DNA of 64,000 nt from assembly GCF_020783655.1 (NCBI RefSeq), contig NZ_JAJGQH010000001.1:354559-418558 (forward strand). The letters are read 5' to 3'. This DNA is from Xanthomonas melonis. Its GTDB lineage: Bacteria; Pseudomonadota; Gammaproteobacteria; Xanthomonadales; Xanthomonadaceae. This document shows positions 32,976 to 45,555 of this stretch, in pieces (position 1 is the stretch's first letter; every line of letters begins with the position of its first letter). A model generated the notes under the pieces. That model saw only the letters and a program-made list of their open reading frames with translations, did not search any database and was not told the DNA's origin. A program made the translations under genes and the position numbers.

Positions 32976-34181
32976 ATGACCCGACAGATCCAAGAAGCCT
33001 ACATCGTCGCCGCCACCCGTACCCCGGTCGGCAAGGCGCCCAAGGGCGTGTTCCGCAATACCCGTCCCGACGACATGCTCGCGCATGTGCTGCGCGCCGT
33101 CGTCGCGCAGGCGCCGGGCATCGATCCCTCACGCATCGACGATGCCATCATCGGTTGCGCCATGCCCGAAGGCGAGCAAGGCATGAACGTGGCGCGCATC
33201 GGCGTGCTGCTGGCCGGCCTGCCGAACTCGGTCGCCGGCCAGACCATCAACCGCTTCTGTTCGTCCGGTATCCAGGCGGTGGCGATGGCCGCCGACCAGA
33301 TCCGTCTGGGCAATGCCGACCTGATGCTGGCCGGCGGTACCGAGTCGATGTCGATGGTGCCGATGATGGGCAACAAGGTTGCGATGTCGCCGAGCGTATT
33401 CGCCGACGACCATGTCGCCATTGCCTACGGCATGGGCATCACCGCCGAGAAGGTGGCCGAGGAGTGGAAGGTGTCGCGCGAGGATCAGGATGCCTTCGCG
33501 CTGGCCTCGCACCAGAAGGCGATCGCCGCGATCGCCGCTGGCGAGTTCCGCGACGAGATCACCCCGTACGAAATCCTCTCGCATCAGCCGGACCTGGCCG
33601 GCAATGCGATCGCGCTGCGCAAGCGCCTGGTCGATACCGACGAAGGTCCACGTCCGGACAGCTCGCTCGAAGGCCTGGCCAAGCTGCGCCCGGTGTTCCG
33701 CAACGGCCAGTTCGGCGGCAGCGTCACTGCCGGCAATTCCTCGCAGATGAGCGATGGCGCCGGTGCAGTGTTGCTGGCCTCCGAGCAAGCGATCAAGGAT
33801 TACGGCCTGACCCCGCTGGCGCGGTTCGTCAGCTTCTCGGTCGCCGGCGTGCGCCCGGAAGTGATGGGCATCGGTCCGATCGCGGCGATTCCCAAGGCGC
33901 TCAAGCAAGCCGGCCTGAGCAAGGACCAGCTGGACTGGATCGAACTCAACGAAGCCTTTGCCGCCCAGGCGCTGGCGGTGATCCGCGACAGCGAGCTGGA
34001 TCCGTCCAAGGTCAATCCACTGGGCGGCGCGATTGCGCTGGGCCACCCGCTGGGCGCGACCGGCGCGATCCGTGCCGCCACCCTGGTGCACGGCCTGCGC
34101 CGCCGCCAGCAGAAGTACGGCATGGTCACCATGTGCATCGGCACCGGCATGGGCGCGGCAGGGATCATCGAAGCCCTGTGA
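32976..34181 (+). CDS. fadA: Acetyl-CoA acyltransferase (3-ketoacyl-CoA thiolase)
   Basis: A 401-residue thiolase that completes the beta-oxidation cycle with FadN. Active-site features: nucleophilic cysteine in NRFCSSGIQA, GGTESMS, the catalytic His in NPLGGAIALGHPLGATG, and the second cysteine in MCIGTGMGAA. Length is normal. The ATG at 32976 follows the GGGACCC repeat. A GNRA-loop hairpin at 34243-34260 may end the operon. Confidence 0.95.
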   Translation: MTRQIQEAYIVAATRTPVGKAPKGVFRNTRPDDMLAHVLRAVVAQAPGIDPSRIDDAIIGCAMPEGEQGMNVARIGVLLAGLPNSVAGQTINRFCSSGIQAVAMAADQIRLGNADLMLAGGTESMSMVPMMGNKVAMSPSVFADDHVAIAYGMGITAEKVAEEWKVSREDQDAFALASHQKAIAAIAAGEFRDEITPYEILSHQPDLAGNAIALRKRLVDTDEGPRPDSSLEGLAKLRPVFRNGQFGGSVTAGNSSQMSDGAGAVLLASEQAIKDYGLTPLARFVSFSVAGVRPEVMGIGPIAAIPKALKQAGLSKDQLDWIELNEAFAAQALAVIRDSELDPSKVNPLGGAIALGHPLGATGAIRAATLVHGLRRRQQKYGMVTMCIGTGMGAAGIIEAL

Positions 34182-34518
34182 GTCACCCAATGCAGGATCG
34201 GCCGCCGTGCCGGTCCCGCCATGCATCCAGGTCGTCGACGGGGGCGTGCGAAAGCACGCCTTCTGCCATTCACAGGCCTGGGAAACGGCCGGCGCTGGCT
34301 GGCTGCGACACACACGTGAGCTCGCATGGCCTGGGACACCCCCCACAAGTCGGCGATGCACCCATCTGATCGCTGCCATCCAAGGCAGCACCACGTCGGT
34401 ATCGGTGCTGCTGCGATTGCACGTGGAAATCCCGGAACAACCGTCGCGCACGTCCCGGCGCGGCAGGACATCGCTACACGCAGATTGCAGCTCCCGGCGA
34501 CCGCCGGAGGACGATGAC
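34182..34518. other. 337-bp gap between convergent fadA and crcB
   Basis: No gene recognised. The only structured element is the hairpin at 34243-34260. Confidence 0.4.
34243..34260 (+). terminator. Possible terminator after fadA
   Basis: A perfect 7-bp stem (GGCGTGC pairing with GCACGCC) closes a GAAA tetraloop and is followed by TTCT. It lies 61 bp after the fadA stop codon. The U-run is weak, so it is only a candidate. Confidence 0.5.
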
Positions 34519-34920
34519 CTACCGCGCAACCAGCCAGTGCCCGGCACGCGCGCCGGCAAATACCAGGGCCAGCCCAGCCACCAACGTCACGGCCAGATAG
34601 ATGCCGATCAGCATGGAGCGATCGCTGCGGGCGAAGACCAGGCACTCCATCATCAACGATGAAAATGTGGTCAACCCGCCGATCACGCCCACGATCAGCA
34701 GTGCCCGCAGCGGCCAGCTCGCTGGCCCGCGGGCATCCAGCCAGACCAGCAAGACCCCTGCGACGAAGGACCCGAGCAGGTTGACCGCCAGCGTGCCCCA
34801 CGGGAACCCCGTTCCGAAGCGCTGCAACAGCGAGGCGCCGATCGCAAAACGCAGCCCGGATCCCAACGCGCCACCGGCCATCGCCAATAACAATTGCTGC
34901 CACCACACCGGGGCATTCAT
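34519..34920 (-). CDS. crcB: Fluoride channel CrcB/Fluc
   Basis: A 133-residue membrane protein with four transmembrane helices, forming dimeric fluoride-selective channels that export F-. Signatures: [28 protein letters not shown] and [16 protein letters not shown], the last containing the conserved TFSS motif. Start ATG at 34920. It is transcribed in the same direction as rarA but 184 bp away. No fluoride riboswitch consensus was found upstream. Confidence 0.95.
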   Translation of the reverse strand: MNAPVWWQQLLLAMAGGALGSGLRFAIGASLLQRFGTGFPWGTLAVNLLGSFVAGVLLVWLDARGPASWPLRALLIVGVIGGLTTFSSLMMECLVFARSDRSMLIGIYLAVTLVAGLALVFAGARAGHWLVAR

Positions 34921-35104
34921 GCCTGCGCTCCGCTATCGGCCATTGGAATGCTGAAAGAAACGCGTTGCGACCTCGGCAGCATCATCCTGGATCCAGACAC
35001 GGGACCGGAGCATGCACCAGCCGCACCGACACGACTGGTCGCAGGCATCGTCGGCATGCAGATGCGCGCGATTCTAGAAGTAATGGCATCCGCTGGCCTG
35101 CCGA

Positions 35105-36478
35105 TCATGCGATGGGTTTGCGTGCCTTGTCGGCCCGCGCCTGTGCTCGCGCCTCGCGCAAGCGATCGAGCTTTTCCTTGAGCTTGATTTCCAGCCCTCG
35201 CGGCACCGGGTGGTAATAGACCTGCTCGCCCATCGCGTCCGGGAAACCGGTCTGGTCCAACGCGATGCCATCCTCGGCATCGTGGTCGTACTGGTAATCC
35301 TGGCCGTAGCCCAGCGTCTTCATCAGCTTGGTCGGCGCGTTGCGCAGGTGCATTGGCACCTCCTGCGTGCCGGTGGCACGCACCTCGGCCTTGGCCTGGT
35401 TGAAGGCAGCGTAGCCCGCATTGGATTTGGCGGTGCTTGCCAGGTACAGCACCAGTTGCGCGAACGCCAGTTCGCCCTCCGGGCTGCCCAGCCGTTCATA
35501 GATGTCCCAGGCCTCCAGCGCCATGCTTTGTGCGCGCGGGTCGGCCAAGCCTATGTCTTCGATCGCCATGCGGGTCAGCCGCCGCGCCAGGTAAGCTGGA
35601 TCGCAGCCGCCGTCGAGCATGCGCGTCAACCAGTACAGCGCCGCGTCCGGATTGGAACTGCGTACGGATTTGTGCAATGCCGAGATCTGGTCGTAGAACT
35701 GCTCGCCGCTCTTGTCGAAGCGGCGGGTGCGATCGGCCAGCACCTGCAGCAGGGTCTGCGGAGTGATCTCCCCGCCCTCGCCGGTCGCCAGTTCGGCGGC
35801 GATCTCCAGCAGGGTCAGTGCACGCCGCACGTCGCCGTCGGCAGCGCTGGCGATTTCCAGCAGCGAGGCGTCCGAGACCCGAAGGGGTTCCTGACCCAGC
35901 CCGCGCTCGTGGTCGTGCAAGGCACGCTGGAGCGCTTCGACGATGTCCTGCGGCGAGACCGATTCCAGCACGTGCACGCGGCAACGCGACAGCAACGCGG
36001 AATTCAACTCGAACGATGGATTTTCAGTGGTGGCACCGACGAACAGGATGGTGCCGCGCTCGATATGCGGCAGGAAGGCATCCTGCTGCGCCTTGTTGAA
36101 GCGGTGCACCTCGTCGACGAACAGCACGGTGCGGCGACCGCCGGCGAACCGCTGCGCGGCCTCGGCCAGCACCTGCCGCACGTCGGGCAGCCCGGACAGC
36201 ACCGCAGAGATGGCCTTGAATTCGGCATCGGCATACTGGGCGAGCAATAGCGCCAGGGTGGTCTTGCCGCACCCGGGCGGGCCCCACAGGATCATCGAAT
36301 GCACCCGCCCGGACTCCACCGCGCGGCGCAGCGCGCTCTGCGGCGTCAGCAGCCGCTTCTGCCCCACCATCTCGTCCAGCGTGCGTGGACGCATGCGCTC
36401 GGCCAGCGGACGCAGATGCTCCGCATCTACGCTGAGCAGATCGGTTTCGGGAGCGATGGGGGGCTTGGTTCGTGCCAC
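35105..36478 (-). CDS. rarA: Replication-associated recombination protein A (RarA/MgsA)
   Basis: A 457-residue AAA+ ATPase with the clamp-loader-like architecture of RarA. It acts at stalled replication forks. Walker A is GPPGCGKTTLALL, Walker B is VLFVDEVHRFNKAQQDAFLP, sensor 1 is GATTENPSF, and SALLSRCRV and GDVRRALTLLE (sensor 2 region) follow. The C-terminal region has YGQDYQYDHD. The start is a GTG at 36478; an ATG seven bases upstream is out of frame. It is followed in the same direction by crcB and preceded 75 bp away by lolA, the frequent ftsK-lolA-rarA order of gammaproteobacteria. Confidence 0.95.
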   Translation of the reverse strand: MARTKPPIAPETDLLSVDAEHLRPLAERMRPRTLDEMVGQKRLLTPQSALRRAVESGRVHSMILWGPPGCGKTTLALLLAQYADAEFKAISAVLSGLPDVRQVLAEAAQRFAGGRRTVLFVDEVHRFNKAQQDAFLPHIERGTILFVGATTENPSFELNSALLSRCRVHVLESVSPQDIVEALQRALHDHERGLGQEPLRVSDASLLEIASAADGDVRRALTLLEIAAELATGEGGEITPQTLLQVLADRTRRFDKSGEQFYDQISALHKSVRSSNPDAALYWLTRMLDGGCDPAYLARRLTRMAIEDIGLADPRAQSMALEAWDIYERLGSPEGELAFAQLVLYLASTAKSNAGYAAFNQAKAEVRATGTQEVPMHLRNAPTKLMKTLGYGQDYQYDHDAEDGIALDQTGFPDAMGEQVYYHPVPRGLEIKLKEKLDRLREARAQARADKARKPIA

Positions 36479-36553
36479 GTGCCATTGTATCGCGTCCGCC
36501 AGCGGCCTTCTGCGAACGAGGCCGTTGGCTGCACGCTTGCTGCAAGCAATGGC

Positions 36554-37183
36554 TTATTGCGCGTCGCCGACCACGTCCACACCCTTGCCCGGCGTGTAAC
36601 GGAAGGTATCCGCCGCGAATGCCGGATTGCGCTTCCAGCCGCTGAAGCTGATCGCGGTGCGCTGCCCCACCGCATCCACCACTTCCATCCTGGCCAGGCC
36701 GTCCTTGCCAAAACCCAGCGAGGCCATCTGGAAGCTGGCCTCGGTATCGACCTTGGGCGTCAGCGACAGCCATTGCAGCCCGTCGCGCGGCGCGGCTTCC
36801 TCGCTGACATCGTATTGCTTGTCCAGGCGTGCCGGGTCGATCAGCGCGACCAGCGGGCTGTTCTGCTCCTCGCTGCCCTGCGCGCGCACGGTCACCTGCT
36901 CCAGGTCGGGATCGAACACCCAGACCTTCCGGCCATCGGCCACGATCAGCTGCCGGTACGGCTTGGCATACTCCCACCGGAACAGGCGTGGCGCCGACAA
37001 CGCCACCCGCCCACTGGAGCGCTCCTTGACCCGGCCATTGGCATCGCTGACCTGCTGGTTGAACTGGCCGTCCAATCCCTTCAGCCCACGGGTGAAGGTA
37101 TCCAGCTCCTGACGTGCGCCGGCGACTGCGGTGCCGGCGAACAGGGCGGTGGCGAGGATGGCGTAACGGAGCTGGCGATGCAT
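36554..37183 (-). CDS. lolA: Outer-membrane lipoprotein carrier protein LolA
   Basis: A 209-residue periplasmic chaperone that shuttles lipoproteins from LolCDE to LolB. A signal peptide (LRYAILATALFAGTAVAGA) precedes the LolA domain: LKGLDGQFNQQV, SGRVALSAPRLFRWEYAKPYRQLIVADGRKVW is the diagnostic stretch of which the central RLFRWEY and DGRKVWVFDPDL are most typical, with QVTVRAQ after it. The ATG at 37183 is directly before the signal. It lies between the DUF3857 gene and rarA. Confidence 0.94.
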   Translation of the reverse strand: MHRQLRYAILATALFAGTAVAGARQELDTFTRGLKGLDGQFNQQVSDANGRVKERSSGRVALSAPRLFRWEYAKPYRQLIVADGRKVWVFDPDLEQVTVRAQGSEEQNSPLVALIDPARLDKQYDVSEEAAPRDGLQWLSLTPKVDTEASFQMASLGFGKDGLARMEVVDAVGQRTAISFSGWKRNPAFAADTFRYTPGKGVDVVGDAQ

Positions 37184-37287
37184 CGCGGTCTTCCAGAAAG
37201 GACTGCGCCAATTCTGATCCTTCATGGATGAATGGGCGAGCGCTGTCGCATGCAGGCGTTCATGCATCGGGATGGCCGCCTGTCTCT

Positions 37288-39213
37288 TCATTGCGCCGTT
37301 TGCACCTTGCCCAGATCGCCGTAGACGATCTGACCGCGAAAGCCGCGCCGCACCTGCTGGTAGAGCTCGCGGAATGCGCGGTAGTCCTGCGGCTGGCAAA
37401 GCGCTTGCGGGCCGCGGATGGCCGCGCGTTGCAGCCGATGCACGGCGGTGACCGTCTGCCCCTGCCGCGTCCACTCCACCGCGTATTCGCCGGCGGCGTT
37501 CCGGAAGCGGCTGCTGCGCGGGATCGCGATAATGGGCACCGTGTCCGGGAAGCTCACCACGTAGGTTTCCTCACGCACGCTGTCGTTGCAGTAGAACGGC
37601 GTCAGATTGTCTTCGGCAGAGGTGGTGGTATAGATCGCCCGCGTGGACTCGGCGCCGGGCATGTCCGGCAGGGTCATGCCGCCGACCACCGAGAAATCCA
37701 CCGCGTCGTCGGCCTTGAAGCTGTAGCGGTAATTGAATGGCGCCCCCAGGTTCAGCGGGTCGCCCTGGATCAGCAGATCGCCGGTCCCCACGAAGCCGGA
37801 TTGGGCAATGATGGACTCCTCGATGCGATTGCGGTTCTGTGCATTGAGCTGCACGAACATCGCACGCAGGCCCACTTCCCCGGTCTGCCCGCTGTCCAGG
37901 GTGGTCAGCCCGTGCAAGCCGCCCTGCGGAGTGAAGCGATATTCGGTGCGCGCAACATAGCGATTGACCTTGCGGTCGTTGGGCGGCGTGTAGGTGAGCT
38001 TGCCGTCGCGGGTATGCACCACGGGCGCACCGAGGTCGCTGGCCGGCAGTTGACCGAAACGCGCGTAGGGATTGGTCGAATCGAGATAGAGATCGAAGGC
38101 CGGAATGTAGGTGATGGCGTGGTTGAAGCGTCCCAGCACCGGAATCGGCGGCAGGGTCGGCCCGCCTTCGGCGCCGATCAGCACCGGCGTGCTGGCAATG
38201 CCCTTGGCAGCCAGCAGCGCCTCCAGGATCACCGTGTGATCCTTGCAGTCACCGTAGTGGTTGGTCAGGATACTGTCGGCACTGTTGGGCTCCAGCCCGC
38301 CATTGCCCAGGTACACCGCCACATAGCGGATGTTGCGCGCCACCCAGTGATACAGGGCAGCCGCCTGTGCGCGTGGGTCTTCGAGGCCGTCGGTCACCTG
38401 GTCGGCCAGGGCCTGGATCGCCGGCGTGACCGCGGCGGCGCGCCCGCCCTTGACATGGTAGGCCAGGCCCATCTGCGACCAGCTGTCGAAGGTGCTGGCC
38501 ATCAGGGTCGGGCTGAACTCCCAGGTCGCCGCGCTCCAGTTCTGGTTCTTCATCGGCGCGCTGCGTCGATAGTGCCATTCCCAGCGCGCCTGGTCGCCCC
38601 GCACCACCGGTTTGCTGCCGCCCTGCAGCCCGCGCACCGACAGATGCATCGGCAACGACTTCGGCGCCACCAGGGTGACCACTGCATCGTCGTACTGCGC
38701 GAACACGCTGAAGGTCTCCCACAGGCTGAAATAACCGGGGAAATACGGGGTGTTCTGCGCCCGTCGCACGCGGTAGACGATGCGCGCGCCCGGTGCCAGG
38801 TTCGGGAACACCACCACCTTGACCTTGCGGTCGGCATACATCGCCGCCGAGGCGCTGGAATAGCTTTCCTGGGTGTAGATCTTGTCGCTCGCCACGTCCT
38901 GGCGCAGCCCTTCGGCAGTGACGGTGTAGGCCGCCAGCACCTCGAGGGTCTCCATTTTCTCGCTATAACTCAGCCGCACCTGGCTGAACTGCTCCACCGC
39001 CGATTTGGTCTTGAGCAGGATCTCGTATTCGTCGGTCTCCACGCTGCTGGCGTCGGCGCGCACCTCGTAATCGGCGCGATAGCGCACGAAACTGTAGTTG
39101 GTGTCGGCCTGTGGGCGCGCTGCGGCCCCGGCAGGCGCGACCTGCTGCTGGGCCTTGGCCAGCGGCGGCACACAGAACAACAGCGCGAGCAACAACAAAG
39201 GTCGATGCAACAT
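37288..39213 (-). CDS. DUF3857 and transglutaminase-like exported protein
   Basis: A 641-residue exported protein. A signal peptide (LLLLALLFCVPPLAKAQ) is followed by a DUF3857 beta domain and then a transglutaminase-like (papain-fold) domain near residues 285-385. A catalytic triad is visible: Cys323 in NHYGDCKDH, His365 in RFNHAITY and Asp378 in LYLDSTN. A C-terminal beta-rich domain follows. Members of this family are periplasmic or outer-membrane proteins of unknown substrate, possibly peptidases or cross-linkers. The ATG at 39213 starts the signal peptide. It sits between ftsK and lolA, an insertion into the usual ftsK-lolA-rarA order. Confidence 0.87.
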   Translation of the reverse strand: MLHRPLLLLALLFCVPPLAKAQQQVAPAGAAARPQADTNYSFVRYRADYEVRADASSVETDEYEILLKTKSAVEQFSQVRLSYSEKMETLEVLAAYTVTAEGLRQDVASDKIYTQESYSSASAAMYADRKVKVVVFPNLAPGARIVYRVRRAQNTPYFPGYFSLWETFSVFAQYDDAVVTLVAPKSLPMHLSVRGLQGGSKPVVRGDQARWEWHYRRSAPMKNQNWSAATWEFSPTLMASTFDSWSQMGLAYHVKGGRAAAVTPAIQALADQVTDGLEDPRAQAAALYHWVARNIRYVAVYLGNGGLEPNSADSILTNHYGDCKDHTVILEALLAAKGIASTPVLIGAEGGPTLPPIPVLGRFNHAITYIPAFDLYLDSTNPYARFGQLPASDLGAPVVHTRDGKLTYTPPNDRKVNRYVARTEYRFTPQGGLHGLTTLDSGQTGEVGLRAMFVQLNAQNRNRIEESIIAQSGFVGTGDLLIQGDPLNLGAPFNYRYSFKADDAVDFSVVGGMTLPDMPGAESTRAIYTTTSAEDNLTPFYCNDSVREETYVVSFPDTVPIIAIPRSSRFRNAAGEYAVEWTRQGQTVTAVHRLQRAAIRGPQALCQPQDYRAFRELYQQVRRGFRGQIVYGDLGKVQTAQ

Positions 39214-39484
39214 GGGTCTCGATCGGGATGAGCCGGAGCGGCGCTTGCCCGACAGGGTAGCCGTTGCGTCCGGCAATGACAGGCATGGACTTCCAACAAC
39301 GGCGCATCGATGCGCCCGGCCCCCCTTCCGATGCCGGCGCGCGTCGTCGGGCGTTCCCGTCGCAGCGGATATCCCGCACTCGGCCGACAAGGCCGAACGC
39401 CTCGCCGGCCAGGAGCGTGCAACCGCGCGAACCGGCTGCGAACCGCGCACGCCGCGGGCGTGCGGATCGCCAGCGTCGCGCCGC

Positions 39485-41839
<2,355 letters not shown>

Positions 41840-41883
41840 CTGTAGCCAGACCTTAGAAAAATGCTGTTAGTGTTTGATAATAA

Positions 41884-43092
<1,209 letters not shown>

Positions 43093-43099
43093 GATGGCT

Positions 43100-43129
43100 G
43101 CCGACCGCCGGCCGCGCTGCGCGGTCGGC
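43100..43129 (+). terminator. Hairpin after trxB, possible weak terminator
   Basis: A perfect 9-bp stem (GCCGACCGC pairing with GCGGTCGGC) with a 12-nt GC-rich loop begins 8 bp after the trxB stop. No U-run follows, so it may stabilise the trxB mRNA 3' end rather than terminate. Confidence 0.4.
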
Positions 43130-43149
43130 ATGTCCCACGGACCCAACGC

Positions 43150-44268
43150 ATGAGCGCCACCGCCCGCTGGTGCCGCCGCCTGGACGAACTGCCGGCCGGC
43201 GCCTGGGATGCGCTGCACGATGGCACGCACCCCTTCGTCAGCGACGCGTTTCTGCAAGGCCTTGAGCGCGAAGGCTGCCTGCGCCCGGACTGGGGCTGGA
43301 GCCCGCTGCACCTGACGCTGTGGGAGGGCGACACCCTGGTCGCCGCGGCGCCGGGCTATCTGAAGAACAACTCGCACGGCGAATTCGTCTTCGACCACGC
43401 CTGGGCGCATGCGTATGCGCGTTACGGGCAGGAGTACTTCCCCAAGTGGCTGTGTGGGGTGCCCTACTCGCCCGTGACCGGGCCACGCCTGCTGGGAGAA
43501 CCCAGGTGGCGCCCCCACCTGCTGGCGGCGATGCGCGCGCTGGTGGAGCGTAGCGGCCTGTCCTCGGCGCACGTGAACTTCCACCGGGCCGAGGAAGACG
43601 ACGCCTTCGATGCCGACTGGCTGGAACGCAACGACCTGCAGTACCACTGGCACAACGACGCCGGCTGGACCGACTTCGAGGCATTCCTCGCTGCGATGGA
43701 CCATAAACGGCGCAAGAACATCCGCCAGGAGCGCGCCAAGGTGCAGCGTGCCGGGATCCGGATGCGTGTGGTTCACGGCGACGAAGCCAGCCAGGACGAT
43801 CTGGCGGCGATGTATGGCTTCTATCTCAAGACCTTCAACGAATACGGCAACTCGCCGGCGCTGACGCCGCAGTTCCTGCAGCATCTGGCGACGGCCATGC
43901 CGCGCCAGTTGGTGATGTTCCTGGCCGACCTCGATGGCCGGCCCATCGCCGGCGCGCTGTGTCTGCGCGGTCAGGAGACCTTGTACGGGCGCTACTGGGG
44001 CGGCCAGGCCCTGCCCGGCCTGCACTTCGAGACTTGCTACTACCAAGGGCTGGAGTACTGTCTGCAACAGGGGCTGCGCCGTTTCGAGCCCGGCGCGCAG
44101 GGCCAGCACAAGATCGCCCGCGGCTTCCTGCCCAGCCTGGTGCGTAGCCGCCACTGGATCGCCGATCCGGATTTTCGCGCCCCTTTGGCGCAGTGGTGCG
44201 CGGACGAGCGCCTGGCGGTGGCCCAGCACGCCCGCGAGCTGGCCGAACACAGCCCGTTCCGCGATTGA
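43150..44268 (+). CDS. GNAT-fold acyltransferase (peptidogalycan biosynthesis / DUF482 family)
   Basis: A 372-residue protein of the DUF482 family, with two GNAT-like domains similar to FemX/MurM peptidoglycan acyltransferases. Landmarks are HPFVSDAFLQGLE, YLKNNSHGEFVFDHAWA, YFPKWLCGVPYSPVTGPRLL, FLAAMDHKRRKNIRQER, YGFYLKTFNEYGNSP and FEPGAQGQHKIARGF. Members are widespread in proteobacteria, usually next to general metabolic genes, and their acceptor is not known. The ATG at 43150 follows trxB by 57 bp. It is probably cotranscribed with aat. Confidence 0.85.
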   Translation: MSATARWCRRLDELPAGAWDALHDGTHPFVSDAFLQGLEREGCLRPDWGWSPLHLTLWEGDTLVAAAPGYLKNNSHGEFVFDHAWAHAYARYGQEYFPKWLCGVPYSPVTGPRLLGEPRWRPHLLAAMRALVERSGLSSAHVNFHRAEEDDAFDADWLERNDLQYHWHNDAGWTDFEAFLAAMDHKRRKNIRQERAKVQRAGIRMRVVHGDEASQDDLAAMYGFYLKTFNEYGNSPALTPQFLQHLATAMPRQLVMFLADLDGRPIAGALCLRGQETLYGRYWGGQALPGLHFETCYYQGLEYCLQQGLRRFEPGAQGQHKIARGFLPSLVRSRHWIADPDFRAPLAQWCADERLAVAQHARELAEHSPFRD

Positions 44269-44356
44269 CCTCACGCGGTAGCTCAAAGATATCGCGGGCG
44301 CTGGGCAAAGACGCCCCCGCAGCCGCGAGCTGCGGACAGGGCTTTACACTCATCCC

Positions 44357-45106
44357 ATGTCGCGCCCTATCCCCTTCCTGCTCGCCGCCGATCCCGCGGC
44401 GCCGTTTCCGCCCGCCGAGCAGGCGCTGCGCGAACCCGACGGCCTGCTGGCGGTCGGTGGCGATCTGTCGGCACCCCGACTGCTCAATGCTTATGCGCAC
44501 GGCGTCTTCCCGTGGTTTTCCGATGGCCAGCCGATCCTGTGGTGGAGCCCGGACCCGCGCATGGTGTTCCGTACCGACGGCGTGCGGCTGTCCTCGCGCT
44601 TCAGGCGTCAGCTGCGCAACAGTACCTGGACCGTCCGCGCCGACACTGCGTTCGAGCAGGTGATCACCGCCTGCGCGGCGATTCCGCGCGCCGGCCAGGA
44701 TGGCACCTGGATCACCCTCGCCATGCAGCGGGCTTACCTGCGGCTGCACCGTCTTGGACATGCGCATTCGATGGAAGTATTCGACGGCGCGCGCCTGGTG
44801 GGCGGCATCTATGGCGTGGCGATCGGCCGGATGTTCTTTGGCGAAAGCATGTTCAGCGCGGTGAGCGGCGGCTCCAAGGTGGCGCTGGCCGCGTTGGCCG
44901 CCCACCTGCATGCCCGCGGGTGGCCGCTGCTCGATGCGCAGGTGGAAAACCCGCACCTGCTGAGCCTGGGAGCCGAACGTCTGGCACGTGCGGACTTCCT
45001 GCAGCGCGTGCAGCATCAGGTCGCCCAGCCGGAGCCGGCGGGCAGCTGGGCGGCGCAATACGGCGAGCTCCCGGCGCGTGAGCTTTGTGAGGCTCGCTTA
45101 ACATAA
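44357..45106 (+). CDS. aat: Leucyl/phenylalanyl-tRNA-protein transferase
   Basis: A 249-residue enzyme that attaches Leu or Phe from aminoacyl-tRNA to proteins with N-terminal Arg or Lys, marking them for ClpS-ClpAP. Signatures: FPPAEQALREPDGLLAVGGDL, YAHGVFPWFSDGQPILWWSPDPR, GTWITLAMQRAYLRLHRLGHAHS, and VGGIYGVAIGRMFFGESMFS. It belongs to the N-end rule pathway together with clpA and clpS encoded about 1-4 kb away. ATG at 44357. Confidence 0.96.
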   Translation: MSRPIPFLLAADPAAPFPPAEQALREPDGLLAVGGDLSAPRLLNAYAHGVFPWFSDGQPILWWSPDPRMVFRTDGVRLSSRFRRQLRNSTWTVRADTAFEQVITACAAIPRAGQDGTWITLAMQRAYLRLHRLGHAHSMEVFDGARLVGGIYGVAIGRMFFGESMFSAVSGGSKVALAALAAHLHARGWPLLDAQVENPHLLSLGAERLARADFLQRVQHQVAQPEPAGSWAAQYGELPARELCEARLT

Positions 45107-45186
45107 AATTTGCGCCACGGGGAGATGGCGCGTAAAATGCCGTCCCTTACGGCCCTGCCGGGCCAGCCGTGATTGCACAGGATTAC

Positions 45187-45405
45187 ATGTCGAAAGACGA
45201 TTCCATTGAGTTCGAAGGCAGCGTCAGCGAGACGCTTCCCAACACCACGTTCCGGGTCAAGCTGGAAAATGGGCACGAGATCATCGCCCACATCTCCGGC
45301 CGCATGCGCAAGAACTACATCCGCATCCTGACCGGCGACCGGGTCAAGGTCGAAATGACGCCGTACGACCTCACCAAGGGCCGTATTACCTACCGCATGA
45401 AGTAA
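45187..45405 (+). CDS. infA: Translation initiation factor IF-1
   Basis: A 72-residue S1/OB-fold protein that binds the ribosomal A site during initiation. It is nearly identical in pattern to all proteobacterial IF-1: [38 protein letters not shown] and [13 protein letters not shown]. The ATG at 45187 follows aat by 80 bp, as in many gammaproteobacteria. A terminator at 45429-45448 follows. Confidence 0.98.
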
Positions 45406-45428
45406 GCGGTTCGGTGCTGAGACGCAAG

Positions 45429-45448
45429 GCGGCCTATGGCCGCTTTTT
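45429..45448 (+). terminator. Intrinsic terminator after infA
   Basis: A perfect 6-bp stem (GCGGCC pairing with GGCCGC) with a 3-nt loop is followed by five T residues, 23 bp after the infA stop codon. Confidence 0.85.
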
Positions 45449-45492
45449 GTCGTGCCCGCGATTTGTCTTGCGCGGCCCGTGCAGGCAGACAC

Positions 45493-45520
45493 AAAAAAGC
45501 CGCTCGTTTGAGCGGCTTTT
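45493..45520. terminator. Bidirectional terminator between infA and clpA
   Basis: A perfect 7-bp stem (GCCGCTC pairing with GAGCGGC) with a 4-nt loop is flanked by six A on the left and four T on the right. It can end both the plus-strand infA transcript and the minus-strand clpA transcript, whose stop lies 36 bp away. Confidence 0.88.
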
Positions 45521-45555
45521 CAGACAGGCGAGCTGTAAAAGATCCAGCGCGGCGA

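Noticed and set aside
30472..33132. Open frame of 886 codons on the minus strand
   Set aside because: Antisense to fadN and the start of fadA, both of which have clear motifs. No domain on the reverse strand.
34921..35104. Fluoride riboswitch before crcB
   Set aside because: The conserved GGCGATGG-type core and pseudoknot partner were looked for on the minus strand and not found.
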